Positions 42,172 through 50,989 of a DNA stretch of 64,000 bases are shown one piece after another. How positions within the stretch are numbered: position 1 is the stretch's first letter; each line of letters begins with the position of its first letter. The stretch comes from Loktanella sp. D2R18 (GTDB lineage: Bacteria > Pseudomonadota > Alphaproteobacteria > Rhodobacterales > Rhodobacteraceae). The notes below the pieces were generated by a model that had not been told where the DNA came from, ran no database searches, and worked only from the letters and a program-made list of their open reading frames with translations. A program made the position numbers and the translations under genes. The DNA lies in NCBI RefSeq assembly GCF_003318235.1, contig NZ_QOCG01000004.1:124001-188000 (forward strand), read 5' to 3'.

Positions 42172-43188
42172 TCAGCGCACTGCCGTGCCGCCACCGTCAA
42201 AGTAATGCGTCCGGTCTGGGTTAAACTGCACCGATACTTTATCCCCCGGCGTCAGCTCTGAATCGCCCAAGACCCGCACGGTGACCTGACCAGCAGCACC
42301 GCAATCGAGCACAACAAACGTGTCTGCGCCAAGATATTCAAGCACATCAACTGTACCTTCGAGCTGCCCCGCGCCTGGCGCAGCAAGCAAAGCGTGTTCA
42401 GGGCGCAGCCCAACATGGGTTACACCATCTGGCGCAGCTATCCCTGATACCGCAGACGCGGGCATCACGTTCATTTTGGGCGACCCGATGAACTGCGCAA
42501 CAAACAAGTTTGCGGGTTTTTCATACAGTTCGCGCGGGGTGCCCACTTGGGCGATATAGCCGCCATCCAGCACCACGATACGGTCAGCCAACGTCATCGC
42601 TTCGACCTGATCATGGGTTACATAGATCATCGTGGACTTTAGAGTCTGATGCAGCTTGGCGATTTCATAGCGCATTTCGACGCGCAAGGACGCATCAAGG
42701 TTTGATAGGGGTTCATCAAACAAAAACGCTGTCGGATCGCGCACGATAGACCGACCAATTGCGACACGTTGCCTCTGGCCGCCAGATAGATCTTTGGGGC
42801 GCCGATCCAAATAGGCATCGAGTTTGAGAACCCGTGCGGCCTCGTCCACTTTGGCGGCAACTTCGTCGGCAGGCATGCCCGCAGATTTCAGCGGAAAGCC
42901 AACATTGTCGCGCACCGACATATGCGGATAAAGCGCGTAAGACTGGAACACCATTGCCAGCCCGCGTTTGGCAGGCGGTTCTGCCGTTGCATCGCGATCA
43001 TCAATGACGATTTGACCGCGACTGGTTTCTTCAAGCCCTGCAATCATCCGCAAAAGGGTCGATTTCCCGCAACCCGACGGACCAACAAAGATGATGAATT
43101 CCCCTTCTGCAATATCAAGATCAATACCCTTGATGACCTGAACCTTGCCGAACCATTTTTCAACGGAATTGAGCGCGATAGACCCCAT
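42172..43188 (-). CDS. sugar ABC transporter ATP-binding protein (MsmK/UgpC/AglK type)
   Basis: The 338-residue ATPase has Walker [14 protein letters not shown], signature [15 protein letters not shown], Walker [12 protein letters not shown], switch [15 protein letters not shown] and a C-terminal OB-like (TOBE) domain from about 235, as in the sugar importer group. It is the last gene of the lacI-sbp-permease-permease-glycosidase-ATPase operon; the glycosidase stop at 43189 abuts its start. This group often shows autoregulation through the C-terminal domain. Confidence 0.93.
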   Translation of the reverse strand: MGSIALNSVEKWFGKVQVIKGIDLDIAEGEFIIFVGPSGCGKSTLLRMIAGLEETSRGQIVIDDRDATAEPPAKRGLAMVFQSYALYPHMSVRDNVGFPLKSAGMPADEVAAKVDEAARVLKLDAYLDRRPKDLSGGQRQRVAIGRSIVRDPTAFLFDEPLSNLDASLRVEMRYEIAKLHQTLKSTMIYVTHDQVEAMTLADRIVVLDGGYIAQVGTPRELYEKPANLFVAQFIGSPKMNVMPASAVSGIAAPDGVTHVGLRPEHALLAAPGAGQLEGTVDVLEYLGADTFVVLDCGAAGQVTVRVLGDSELTPGDKVSVQFNPDRTHYFDGGGTAVR

Positions 43189-44448
43189 TTAGAACCTCCC
43201 CTTTGCGTGCGGTGACGCCCATGTCAGCCAGATTGCCGCCGTCCAACTAAAGTTGTCACCACCTTCGGGCGTGCCGATGTAAGGATCAAAATATTCAAAG
43301 AACCCATGTTCCGCGATTAGGTTTTGCGTTGCTTTGCGCAGCTGCTCTGCCTTGGTAATGTGGTGCATTTCAGCAAGCCCAATGGCGATCAGCGCATTGA
43401 CATTCGACCATGTCGGACCGCGCCAATAGCGTTTGGGGTTGAATGTCGCTGCGGCCGGGTCATTGGACGGCACGCCAAATGGCACCGTGTCCATAATCCG
43501 CTCGTAATGCGCAAGCATCTGCGGGTGATCCACTCCTGCATACCAGCAGAGGAACGACCCTGTGCTCAGCGAATTCGCAAATTTTCCTGTGCGCAGGTCG
43601 ATACTGTCGTAGTGACCGCATTCGGCATTCCAATGACGCTCGACACCGCCTTTCAGCGTGGTGATCCAGCCCTGAATTTCGTCGGTTTCATGGTCCAATT
43701 CCAGCGCGAGGTGCAGCAGGTCGCGACACGCGCGCAAGAATAGGAAGGTCATCCCAACATCGGCGACGCGGAACGGTGCGTTCTTGGCGATCTCGATCTC
43801 GTCCCAACCGCAATCACGCGAAAAATAGAGCATGGTCAGGTAGCGATCATAATCTTCTTTCTTGGGGCGCATTTCTGGGTCGATATGGGCGGTATCGCGG
43901 CGGGTATATTCGCCAACATTTGATCCATCCACGTTGGCCATCGCGCCGTCCCAATCGACCGCATTGTCGCGGCCGGATTCCCACGGGTGGGTGATTGCAA
44001 CCATCCCGTCATGCAGACGGTATTTCACGAACCAGCGGTGCCATGACACTAACCGCCCATAAAGCAGCTCCATATGGACACGGCCGTAGTGTTTGTCTTG
44101 CTCATACACGCTGCGCGCCATTGTCGCCGCAATGGGCGGTTGCGTGATGCCAGATGTGTGCGGCACGCGCGGCACGTCCCACACATCAGGCCCCGGGAAA
44201 TACCCGATTGCCTGCTTGTGGAACACAATATGCGGCACCATGCCGTTGTCCCATTGGCCTGTAAAAAGCGTCTCTATCTCGGCCCAAGCACGGCGCACGT
44301 CATATGTTGCAATACCCCATGCGCAAAACGCGCTGTCCCAGTTCCACTGATAGGGGTACAGCCCTTTGGTCGGCACCGTATAAAGCCCCCGGTCGTTGAC
44401 CTGTAAAATTTTGCGCGCGCGTTTATCAAGTTTATCGTAATTCATCAT
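43189..44448 (-). CDS. GH63-like glycoside hydrolase (glucosyl/mannosylglycerate hydrolase type)
   Basis: A 419-residue (alpha/alpha)6-barrel enzyme. LYPYQWNWDSAFCAWGIATYD, WDNGMVPHIVFHK, SGITQPPIAATMARSVYE, HPWESGRDNAVDWD (a likely catalytic Asp) and YWRGPTWSNVNALIAIGL near 350 match the MGH1-like branch of GH63, whose members split glucosylglycerate or mannosylglycerate; trehalases (GH37) share the fold. No signal peptide is present, so the imported sugar is cleaved in the cytoplasm. It sits inside the ABC importer operon, between the permease and ATPase genes, with no gaps. The substrate may be a compatible solute made by other marine microbes. Confidence 0.8.
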   Translation of the reverse strand: MMNYDKLDKRARKILQVNDRGLYTVPTKGLYPYQWNWDSAFCAWGIATYDVRRAWAEIETLFTGQWDNGMVPHIVFHKQAIGYFPGPDVWDVPRVPHTSGITQPPIAATMARSVYEQDKHYGRVHMELLYGRLVSWHRWFVKYRLHDGMVAITHPWESGRDNAVDWDGAMANVDGSNVGEYTRRDTAHIDPEMRPKKEDYDRYLTMLYFSRDCGWDEIEIAKNAPFRVADVGMTFLFLRACRDLLHLALELDHETDEIQGWITTLKGGVERHWNAECGHYDSIDLRTGKFANSLSTGSFLCWYAGVDHPQMLAHYERIMDTVPFGVPSNDPAAATFNPKRYWRGPTWSNVNALIAIGLAEMHHITKAEQLRKATQNLIAEHGFFEYFDPYIGTPEGGDNFSWTAAIWLTWASPHAKGRF

Positions 44449-45657
44449 CTATCCTTTGACCGACCCGGCGGTCAGTCCTTTTGTCATGAAGCGTTCCAAA
44501 CCCAAGAACAGCGCCATGATCGGCACAGTCGCGATCACAGATCCAGCCATCAGGTGTTGGCGCGGAATTTCGGAAGAATTGAGGCTGGCGATCCCACGGG
44601 TCAGCGTAAATTTTGATGGATCATCCAACAGCATGAACGCGAGCAGGAATTCATTCCACGCGATCATGAAAACATAAAGCGAAACAGAGGCCATCGCAGG
44701 CAACGACAGCGGCAGCGTGATCTTCCAGATGACCTTCAAGCGGCTCAGCCCGTCCATCAGCCCGGCTTCTTCGATCTCTGCGGGTAGCCCGCGGAAGTAG
44801 CCCTGCAACATATAGAGCGCCACAGGGATCGTCGTGACCGGGTAGATCATGACAATCCCACCCAAAGAATTGCGCAGCCCCAGCATCGAAAAGGCAATGT
44901 AGATTGGCAGCGCCAAAACAATCATCGGCACCATGTAGATCAGCAGGATCGAGCGTGAGAACGCCGCCCGCCCCCTAAAACGCAATCGCGCCACTGCATA
45001 GGCACCCGGCACGGCAAACAGCAGCGTGATGAACACCGTCAGAACAGAAATGATAAATGAGTTGAACAGGTAGATGCCAAAATCAAACTGGCGGAACAAC
45101 TCATCGTAAGACCGGAACAGGTCCCATCCTTTGGACAGATCGATCGAGAAATCGAGCGGATTTTGGATCAGCTCGGCTTGGTTCTTCAGGCTTGTCAAAA
45201 CCATCACATAGAATGGGATCAGCACGATCGCTGTAAAAAAGATGTAGCCGAACCCGGTGAGGAATTTGATCAACGCAGCCTCAGAAACATGCCGGTTGAT
45301 CGCGCCAAAATTCACGTCATCAAGTATGATCCACAGCCCCAGTGCAGCAAATCCAGCGGTAGCCCCCGCGCCCAGCACCGATGATAGTGCCGATACGCCT
45401 TGTCCGATCACGATAGGGCCAAAACCAAACAATGCTACGGAGGCAGCGAGGATTGCCGCGACAATTGGCTTCCACTGCGGACCCGGCAGGCAAGCCAACC
45501 CAAGCCCTGCGCCCCAGATCAACGCGCCAAGCCCCGATGGGCGAAACGCAGACCCGGTTGCGAAACTCATGGTGATCGCCACAGTCAGAGCAATCACAAA
45601 GGTCCATAAGGCCCCCAATAGCGGCGCAGTGACATATCCAAACCGCAGGTATTTCAT
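44449..45657 (-). CDS. sugar ABC transporter permease (MalG/AglG type) with N-terminal extension
   Basis: The 402-residue protein has a MalG-type domain in the last 280 residues, with the EAA loop EIEEAGLMDGLSRLKVIWKITLPLSLP. About 120 extra N-terminal residues contain three or four helices. AglG-type permeases for alpha-glucosides are also long, unlike the usual 280 residues. It overlaps the upstream MalF-type gene by 4 bases and abuts the glycosidase gene. It forms the heterodimeric channel with the MalF-type partner. Confidence 0.9.
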   Translation of the reverse strand: MKYLRFGYVTAPLLGALWTFVIALTVAITMSFATGSAFRPSGLGALIWGAGLGLACLPGPQWKPIVAAILAASVALFGFGPIVIGQGVSALSSVLGAGATAGFAALGLWIILDDVNFGAINRHVSEAALIKFLTGFGYIFFTAIVLIPFYVMVLTSLKNQAELIQNPLDFSIDLSKGWDLFRSYDELFRQFDFGIYLFNSFIISVLTVFITLLFAVPGAYAVARLRFRGRAAFSRSILLIYMVPMIVLALPIYIAFSMLGLRNSLGGIVMIYPVTTIPVALYMLQGYFRGLPAEIEEAGLMDGLSRLKVIWKITLPLSLPAMASVSLYVFMIAWNEFLLAFMLLDDPSKFTLTRGIASLNSSEIPRQHLMAGSVIATVPIMALFLGLERFMTKGLTAGSVKG

Positions 45658-46898
45658 AGCCCTTCCTCCTGCGAGATGAACCGGAAAAAGAAAAATGAGA
45701 ACGCCAGAAGGCAGCCAAAGATCACGACGGCAACGGCCGCCCCTGCCCCAATATTGGACACTGCAAAGGCTTGTTCGTAGACATTCACGGTCAAAGTTCG
45801 CGTGCCCGCATTTCCGCCAGTCAGCAAGAAAATATCGTCAAATTTGTTGAAGGTCCAAATGAAGCGCAGCAGGAATAGAACGGATAAGATGCCCAGCAAC
45901 TGCGGCATGCTCAGGTACCAAAACTGTTGGAACGGCGATGCCCCATCCATGTCAGCGGCCTCATACATGTCGGTGTCAATCGACTGCATCCGCGCAAGGA
46001 TGAACAGGAACGACAGCGGGAAATAGCGCCAGATTTCAAACAGCGTGACCATGATCAGCGCAAGCGGGCGCTGCCCAAAGAAGTTGATCGCCTCTTGGGT
46101 GACCCCCATCTGGATCAGCAACGCATTGGCAGAGCCTGAAAACGGATCGAACAGCAAGATCCAAGCAAAGGCGACCGCAATTACAGGCGACACATAAGGA
46201 AACAGATAAAGCCCGCGCAGGATACCTTGGCCTTTGAAGGATTTATTCAGCAGCAGCGCCGCAAACAGCCCGAACAGTAACGCGCCAATGGTGCCAAAAA
46301 CAGTGTAGAACAGCGTTACCCAAAGCACGGACCAGAATTCATCACCGTCAAAGACGCGTTTGAAATTATCAAGCGTAAAGGTCCCGTTTGTCAGCATGCT
46401 TGACGCGCGGCCCGTCGTTTTTGCCGCGCTGTCTTGCGGGCGGAGTGCGTTGTCCAGATAGGCCTGTTCGACGGTGACGGGGATCATCAGGTTTTCGCGA
46501 AATCCGCCGTCCCAATCGCCCATATCGCAAAACAAATCGCGGCCATTTAAGGTGCAGCGCGGATCGACCTCGGAAACGACCAAACCCGCAGGAATAGTAT
46601 CTGTTATCGTCACCCCACGAATGGGCTGGTCTTGGGATGAATTGCGCAAGCGGTAGCGGATGGATGCCGCGTCGCCCGCGGCCTCGTCATCGCCGCGAAT
46701 GTCTTCGCGAATGACAACTTCGGGCGCGCGCAAATCGGACAGGGACACAGGTTTCACGCTGATCCAAAAGATCGCCAAAAGCGGCAGGATAACCACCAAT
46801 GCCACGGCACTGATCGTCGGGGCAAGCAGGCCCCATGCCAAACGCGCCTCAAGCCGCGCGAGCGGGCCGGTGCCTTTGGGGGGTGAAACGTCTGACAT
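45654..46898 (-). CDS. sugar ABC transporter permease (MalF/AglF type) with inserted periplasmic domain
   Basis: The 414-residue permease has a first helix near 20-45 (WGLLAPTISAVALVVILPLLAIFW). Then comes a periplasmic insert of about 120 residues resembling a DUF11/immunoglobulin-like fold (IRYRLRNSSQDQPIRGVTIT, IPAGLVVSEVDPRC). After that come five helices with the EAA loop MYEAADMDGASPFQQFWYLSMPQ. GGAG lies 8 bases before the ATG at 46898. The insert may contact the binding protein. It follows the solute-binding gene after a hairpin. Confidence 0.88.
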   Translation of the reverse strand: MSDVSPPKGTGPLARLEARLAWGLLAPTISAVALVVILPLLAIFWISVKPVSLSDLRAPEVVIREDIRGDDEAAGDAASIRYRLRNSSQDQPIRGVTITDTIPAGLVVSEVDPRCTLNGRDLFCDMGDWDGGFRENLMIPVTVEQAYLDNALRPQDSAAKTTGRASSMLTNGTFTLDNFKRVFDGDEFWSVLWVTLFYTVFGTIGALLFGLFAALLLNKSFKGQGILRGLYLFPYVSPVIAVAFAWILLFDPFSGSANALLIQMGVTQEAINFFGQRPLALIMVTLFEIWRYFPLSFLFILARMQSIDTDMYEAADMDGASPFQQFWYLSMPQLLGILSVLFLLRFIWTFNKFDDIFLLTGGNAGTRTLTVNVYEQAFAVSNIGAGAAVAVVIFGCLLAFSFFFFRFISQEEGL

Positions 46899-46920
46899 GG
46901 GGCGTGCTCCGAAAATGGGG

Positions 46921-46944
46921 TGCAAGGCGGCGTACCGCCTTGCA
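46921..46944 (-). terminator. stem-loop after the sugar-binding-protein gene
   Basis: Arms TGCAAGGCGG and CCGCCTTGCA (10 bp) flank a CGTA loop, 8 bases past the binding-protein stop. No T run follows. It is a likely mRNA stabiliser or partial attenuator before the permease genes. Confidence 0.65.
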
Positions 46945-46951
46945 AGGTGGT

Positions 46952-48304
46952 TTACTCGACGCCAGCGATGGCTTCGTTCATCGCGGCAACGGTCGCCGCA
47001 GCGTCACGTTCGCCATCAATGAATTCGCGCACATAGCGGTTGATCACTTGGCTGTTGATGATCTTGGATGCGGTCGCAAGCTGGCCATCGGCCACGCCCC
47101 AACGTTGGGCCACATCCAAGCCCCCCACGATTTCCGCAATCATGTCAGGCTCGTACAGATCACCAAGCGGCGCTTTGCGGTCAACACCAACGTCCAGCGT
47201 CGCCCAAAGATCGGCGAACTGTGTTGGGTTGTCAGCGGTGCCACGACGCACAGGGAACTTGCCTTCGGGTGCAATGGCAAGAATTTCCTCGTAACCTTCG
47301 TTCATAGCGTATTCGACAAATTCCATCGCCGCATCAGTCGATGCATCTGATGTAACGCCAAGATAACGTATATCACCCCAAGCCGCCCCATCTGGGTTCG
47401 ATGGGCCCGCGAAATTGGTCACAATTCCTGTCGCCGCAGCCAGATCAGAACTAGTTGGATCGTCGTTGATTGTGGGCGGGGCGCTGTCGCGCAGACCGGC
47501 CAATTCGTCCAAAATGAACGGTGACCAGATGATCATCGCCGCATTCCCAGAGAAATAAAGCGAGCGTGATTGGTCCCAATAAAGATCGCCCGGTGGGGAT
47601 GCTTCGGCGATGGCTTTGTAGAATTCCAGCACTTCGATGGTGGCTGCTTCATCCAGATCTTGGATGCCATCGGGCCCAACCGGCGACACGCCATTGGCCA
47701 AGAAAACATGCTCAAGCACTTGACTCATGAAGTTTTCATCAATCTTGGTCGCCGCCACAAACCCGTACATTTCAGGTGGGTTGTGCAGGGCTTCAACAGC
47801 GGCCAGCACGTTTGCATAGGATGTTGGCGCCTCAAGGCCTGCTTCGGCGAATTTATCGGCACGGTAGACGATCATCTGTGTCCATCCATCGACCGGAACA
47901 GATGCATAGCCTTCATTGCTTGCCGCCATCGCCAACGCGCCCGGGGCAAATGTCGCAGCATCTAGGTTTTCAATCACATCTGTCGCAGCATCAGTATCCA
48001 AGATGCCGGCCTCGGCCCATGGCAACGCATATTGCAGCGGATGATAGATCACGTCAGGCAAATCACCCGCCGCATAAGCGGCTGTGGCGCGCGTGCCCAG
48101 ATCGCTTTCGGTCACCGGGATCACTTCGACAGTATGGCCCGATGCGGCGGCGAAATCAGCGGCCATCTGTTCTTGGCGCTCAAGCCGCTCTGGCTGTTCT
48201 TCGATTGTCCAAAACCGCAACGTATCGGCACTGGCTGCAACTGCGGAAAGGGCCAACGCCGTTGCAGCCCCCATCAACAATGTCGTTTTACAATTCACTT
48301 TCAT
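46952..48304 (-). CDS. sugar ABC transporter substrate-binding protein
   Basis: A 450-residue secreted protein: signal peptide to about VAASADTLRF, then the family-1 solute-binding fold (EEQPERLERQEQMAADFAAASGHTVEVIPV, YAAGDLPDVIYHP, FFSGNAAMIIW-like segment SLYFSGNAAMIIWSPF). GGGAGGAAA precedes the ATG at 48304, and the start lies inside the end of the lacI gene (17-base overlap), so expression is coupled. It would bind a glycoside or disaccharide that the operon's glycosidase cleaves. Confidence 0.92.
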   Translation of the reverse strand: MKVNCKTTLLMGAATALALSAVAASADTLRFWTIEEQPERLERQEQMAADFAAASGHTVEVIPVTESDLGTRATAAYAAGDLPDVIYHPLQYALPWAEAGILDTDAATDVIENLDAATFAPGALAMAASNEGYASVPVDGWTQMIVYRADKFAEAGLEAPTSYANVLAAVEALHNPPEMYGFVAATKIDENFMSQVLEHVFLANGVSPVGPDGIQDLDEAATIEVLEFYKAIAEASPPGDLYWDQSRSLYFSGNAAMIIWSPFILDELAGLRDSAPPTINDDPTSSDLAAATGIVTNFAGPSNPDGAAWGDIRYLGVTSDASTDAAMEFVEYAMNEGYEEILAIAPEGKFPVRRGTADNPTQFADLWATLDVGVDRKAPLGDLYEPDMIAEIVGGLDVAQRWGVADGQLATASKIINSQVINRYVREFIDGERDAAATVAAMNEAIAGVE

Positions 48305-49385
48305 AGTTTCCTCCCTTGGAATTTGTTTGTGAATGGGGCGCAGGACCCGTGGACCCACGGCGCAAAAATTGCGCGGCGGCGGTTTCCTGAAGCCCGGTTG
48401 GTTTTTCACCGCGGATATTGCGGATCAAAAGGTTGCTCAGCCGCAGGCCAGCATGTTTGAAATCCACCGCAAATGTCGAAAGCGGTGGCGACACATGCGC
48501 GCCTTCGGGGATGCCATCATAACCGATTACCGATAGGTCGTCGCCAATTTCCAGCCCGCAAGCGGCGGCAGATTCGTAAACACCCAACGCGGCCATATCG
48601 ACGGCGCAAATGATTGCGGTGGGCGGGTTAGGCGCGGCCAGCATCACATCAGCTGCAACACGGGCTTGGTCGATAGTTACAGCATCCTGCGCCATCAACG
48701 CGGGATTAACGGACAGCCCTGCATCGCGCATGCCGCGCAGAAATCCATCTGCGCGCGTTGGCGCGTAACTGTATTGCGTCCCACCGTTGATGAACGCGAT
48801 TTGCCTGTGACCCAAAGCAGCAAGGTGCTGCACGGCCTCATGCATCGCGGCCCCCCCCTTAATGTCGTAGGATGGTAAATCGGCCGCGCCCGCGACTCTT
48901 CCGAATAACACAAACGGCACATCCGCCGCGCGCAAAAGCGCGATGCGCGGATCATCAACCATCGTGCGCGGCAAGATAAACCCATCGGCCTTATGATCGC
49001 GGATCATTGATTTAAACGTATCGAGCGTGGCCTGTTCGCTATTGGACGTCGCAATGGTAAGCGTGAACCCTTCCGCGCTCGCGCCCTCAGAAAGCCCCGC
49101 CAGAAAAGTCGAAAGAAAGGGGCGCTGCGCGTCATGGTCACCCATCTGAATGACAAGCCCCAGCGATTTCACCAACCCAGTACGGATCGCCTGCGCGTGG
49201 CTAAGCGGGCGATACCCCATCTTATCGGCCATGGCCTGCACGCGGGTCCGCGTGGTTTCCGAAATATCAGGATAGTGATTAAGCGCGCGTGACACAGTTG
49301 ATTTCGTCAGTCCCAGCGCATCTGAGACGTCAGATATCTTCACACGTGCGCCTTTGCGCGGCATATCTTTGCCATCAAAATTCAT
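48288..49385 (-). CDS. LacI-family repressor of the sugar importer operon
   Basis: A 365-residue regulator with the LacI helix-turn-helix VKISDVSDALGLTKSTVSRALNHYPDISETTRTRVQ and a periplasmic-binding-like sugar domain (SLGLVIQMGDHDAQRPFLSTFLAGL, DGFILPRTMVDDPR, GYDGIPEGAHVSPPLSTF). It heads the operon; a perfect 16-bp palindrome at 49422, just upstream, is the likely autoregulatory operator. The start could be 49385 or the ATG at 49364; I use the former. Its C-terminal end overlaps the binding-protein start. Confidence 0.9.
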   Translation of the reverse strand: MNFDGKDMPRKGARVKISDVSDALGLTKSTVSRALNHYPDISETTRTRVQAMADKMGYRPLSHAQAIRTGLVKSLGLVIQMGDHDAQRPFLSTFLAGLSEGASAEGFTLTIATSNSEQATLDTFKSMIRDHKADGFILPRTMVDDPRIALLRAADVPFVLFGRVAGAADLPSYDIKGGAAMHEAVQHLAALGHRQIAFINGGTQYSYAPTRADGFLRGMRDAGLSVNPALMAQDAVTIDQARVAADVMLAAPNPPTAIICAVDMAALGVYESAAACGLEIGDDLSVIGYDGIPEGAHVSPPLSTFAVDFKHAGLRLSNLLIRNIRGEKPTGLQETAAAQFLRRGSTGPAPHSQTNSKGGNYESEL

Positions 49386-49421
49386 ACTCGCCCCGATACC
49401 TCCACGAATCATAGATCGTTT

Positions 49422-49437
49422 CCGAAACCGGTTTCGG
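49422..49437. promoter_or_regulatory. LacI-family operator (perfect 16-bp palindrome)
   Basis: CCGAAACCGGTTTCGG contains the central CG/GAAACCGGTTTC form typical of LacI-family sites. It is 37 bases before the lacI start, so the repressor probably controls its own operon. Confidence 0.8.
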
Positions 49438-49545
49438 CAAGGGTATTATCGACTTACACACAACTTTCGACGCTGCATCGCAGCAATCGCAATTAGGTCA
49501 ATGAAAGCTTCTGTGATCCAATTCGCGACAAGCGGGAGTGTTTAC

Positions 49546-50520
49546 TCAACTCAATCTACTGAGCGCTGGCGCTTTATAGTTGCTGTTTGCGTCCAATGGT
49601 CCGAACGCCACGCACTCTTCTTTTGCCACACGTGTGAGACCGTCACGTTCGGGCATATCCGAAGGCCCGAGAATTGCATGTGCCAAACCAAAGACTTCGA
49701 GCGATGTGATAAACCAATAGCCTGGATCTAGCTGGCCCTTCTCGACGCCAAGCCTTGCTGAATGCGGAAACGCATGGTGGTTGGAGTGCCAGTTTTCACC
49801 AAACGTGATCAACCCAAGACCTCGCAAGTTAAACCCTTGCACCGGCAGGCCTTCAACGGACCATCCTTGATGTCCTTTTTTGTGCGCAAAATGCCCCACC
49901 ATCCAATGTCCGGTTAGTGATACAGCGACGCGCAAACAGACGCCCCACAATACAAAGCCAATTCCGCCGAGTAAGAACAGCGGGACACCCATCACAAGTT
50001 GCTGCGCCATCCAGTGCCGTTCCATCCATTGATACACGCGGTCGTTTGCAATCTCAGGCTCAATTTCGAAATGGGGCGGATAGTCGAGATCAAACTTGCA
50101 GTGCATTTGCCACCATGCATCGCGCCAAAATCCGGCCCCGTGGCTTGGGTGCGGCGGACAAATAGATTGGCGTTGATGCCAGTCCCGCATATCGTGGGCG
50201 CGTATCATGCCAAACGGCCCCGCCATCCCAACGAGGGTACCGAGCCAGACAAGAATGTATTCCAGCCACTTAGGTGTTTGGAACGACTTGTGAATGAGAA
50301 GCCGATGCATGCCGACCGAATGACCCGCACAAATCGTGATCGCGGACGTGCCAACGAAAATCAGGGCGCCACCCCAGCTAGGCTTATAGACAATCGCAGC
50401 GACGCCACCCGCGATCATCGCAAAAAGCCATATTGACTTGACGGCGTCCCACCGAATAGTGCCTTGCACCGCATTGGTTTCACTATTGGGGTATACGCGG
50501 TCCGTATTATGCAGGTGCAT
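49546..50520 (-). CDS. fatty acid desaturase (membrane di-iron type)
   Basis: The 324-residue membrane enzyme has three His regions: GHSVGMHRLLIH, IRAHDMRDWHQRQ and ENWHSNHHAFPHSARLG, with a further GHFAHKKGH. Four or more hydrophobic helices are visible. The middle region is H-x5-H instead of the common HxxHH, a variant I recall from alphaproteobacterial desaturases. It inserts a double bond in an acyl chain, probably for membrane fluidity. It diverges from an ArsR regulator with an inverted repeat between, suggesting direct control. Confidence 0.87.
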   Translation of the reverse strand: MHLHNTDRVYPNSETNAVQGTIRWDAVKSIWLFAMIAGGVAAIVYKPSWGGALIFVGTSAITICAGHSVGMHRLLIHKSFQTPKWLEYILVWLGTLVGMAGPFGMIRAHDMRDWHQRQSICPPHPSHGAGFWRDAWWQMHCKFDLDYPPHFEIEPEIANDRVYQWMERHWMAQQLVMGVPLFLLGGIGFVLWGVCLRVAVSLTGHWMVGHFAHKKGHQGWSVEGLPVQGFNLRGLGLITFGENWHSNHHAFPHSARLGVEKGQLDPGYWFITSLEVFGLAHAILGPSDMPERDGLTRVAKEECVAFGPLDANSNYKAPALSRLS

Positions 50521-50560
50521 CTTGAAACTCCCGAGTGGGTCAAATACAGTAATAGATATA

Positions 50561-50574
50561 TAACCAATTAGTTA
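50561..50574. promoter_or_regulatory. ArsR-type operator between desaturase and regulator
   Basis: TAACCAATTAGTTA is a near-palindrome (12 of 14 positions symmetric) in an AT-rich divergent promoter, 13 bases before the ArsR start and 41 before the desaturase start. The size and form fit an ArsR dimer site. Confidence 0.6.
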
Positions 50575-50586
50575 ACAGGTGAAATC

Positions 50587-50901
50587 ATGTCAACCCCAGA
50601 CAAGGTGTTCGAAGCGTTGGCATCAACCACAAGGCGCAAAATACTTGCCTATCTCTCTGAGGGACCGCTTACAGCTGGCGTTGTTGCTGAACGTTTTGAT
50701 ATGTCTCAACCCGCCATTTCTAAACACCTTTCAATTCTTGAGGCCGCTGATTTAATCTGGAAACAGCGAGAAGGGCAGTTCGTAAAATACGGCATGAAGG
50801 CTGACAATCTCGGAGGAACCTTGGCAAAATTCATCCAAGAAGTGTGCCCGCCAAGCCGAGCGCTAAAAGCAGAGAGACGCGCAGAAAGCGAGCAAGACTG
50901 A
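50587..50901 (+). CDS. ArsR-family transcriptional regulator (autorepressor type)
   Basis: A 104-residue winged-helix protein: DKVFEALASTTRRKILAYLSEGPLTAGVVAERFDMSQPAISKHLSILEAADLI. No Cys pair in the recognition helix (the arsenic site) is present, so it is more like the SdpR autorepressor branch. It diverges from the desaturase gene and shares its promoter with it. The likely role is control of desaturase expression, perhaps by temperature or acyl-chain signals. That link is inferred from position. Confidence 0.87.
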   Translation: MSTPDKVFEALASTTRRKILAYLSEGPLTAGVVAERFDMSQPAISKHLSILEAADLIWKQREGQFVKYGMKADNLGGTLAKFIQEVCPPSRALKAERRAESEQD

Positions 50902-50989
50902 ACTGCCCAGTTCGTTTTTGGGGACGGGATGCCTTAGGAGACCTCGAACTGGCCAAGGCAACCGCTCATCCTTCTTTCCAAGTAAAACC

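Noticed and set aside
50907-50952. Stem-loop after the ArsR gene (CCAGTTCG with CGAACTGG)
   Set aside because: Only 8 bp with a 30-base loop and no T tract; too weak to call a terminator.
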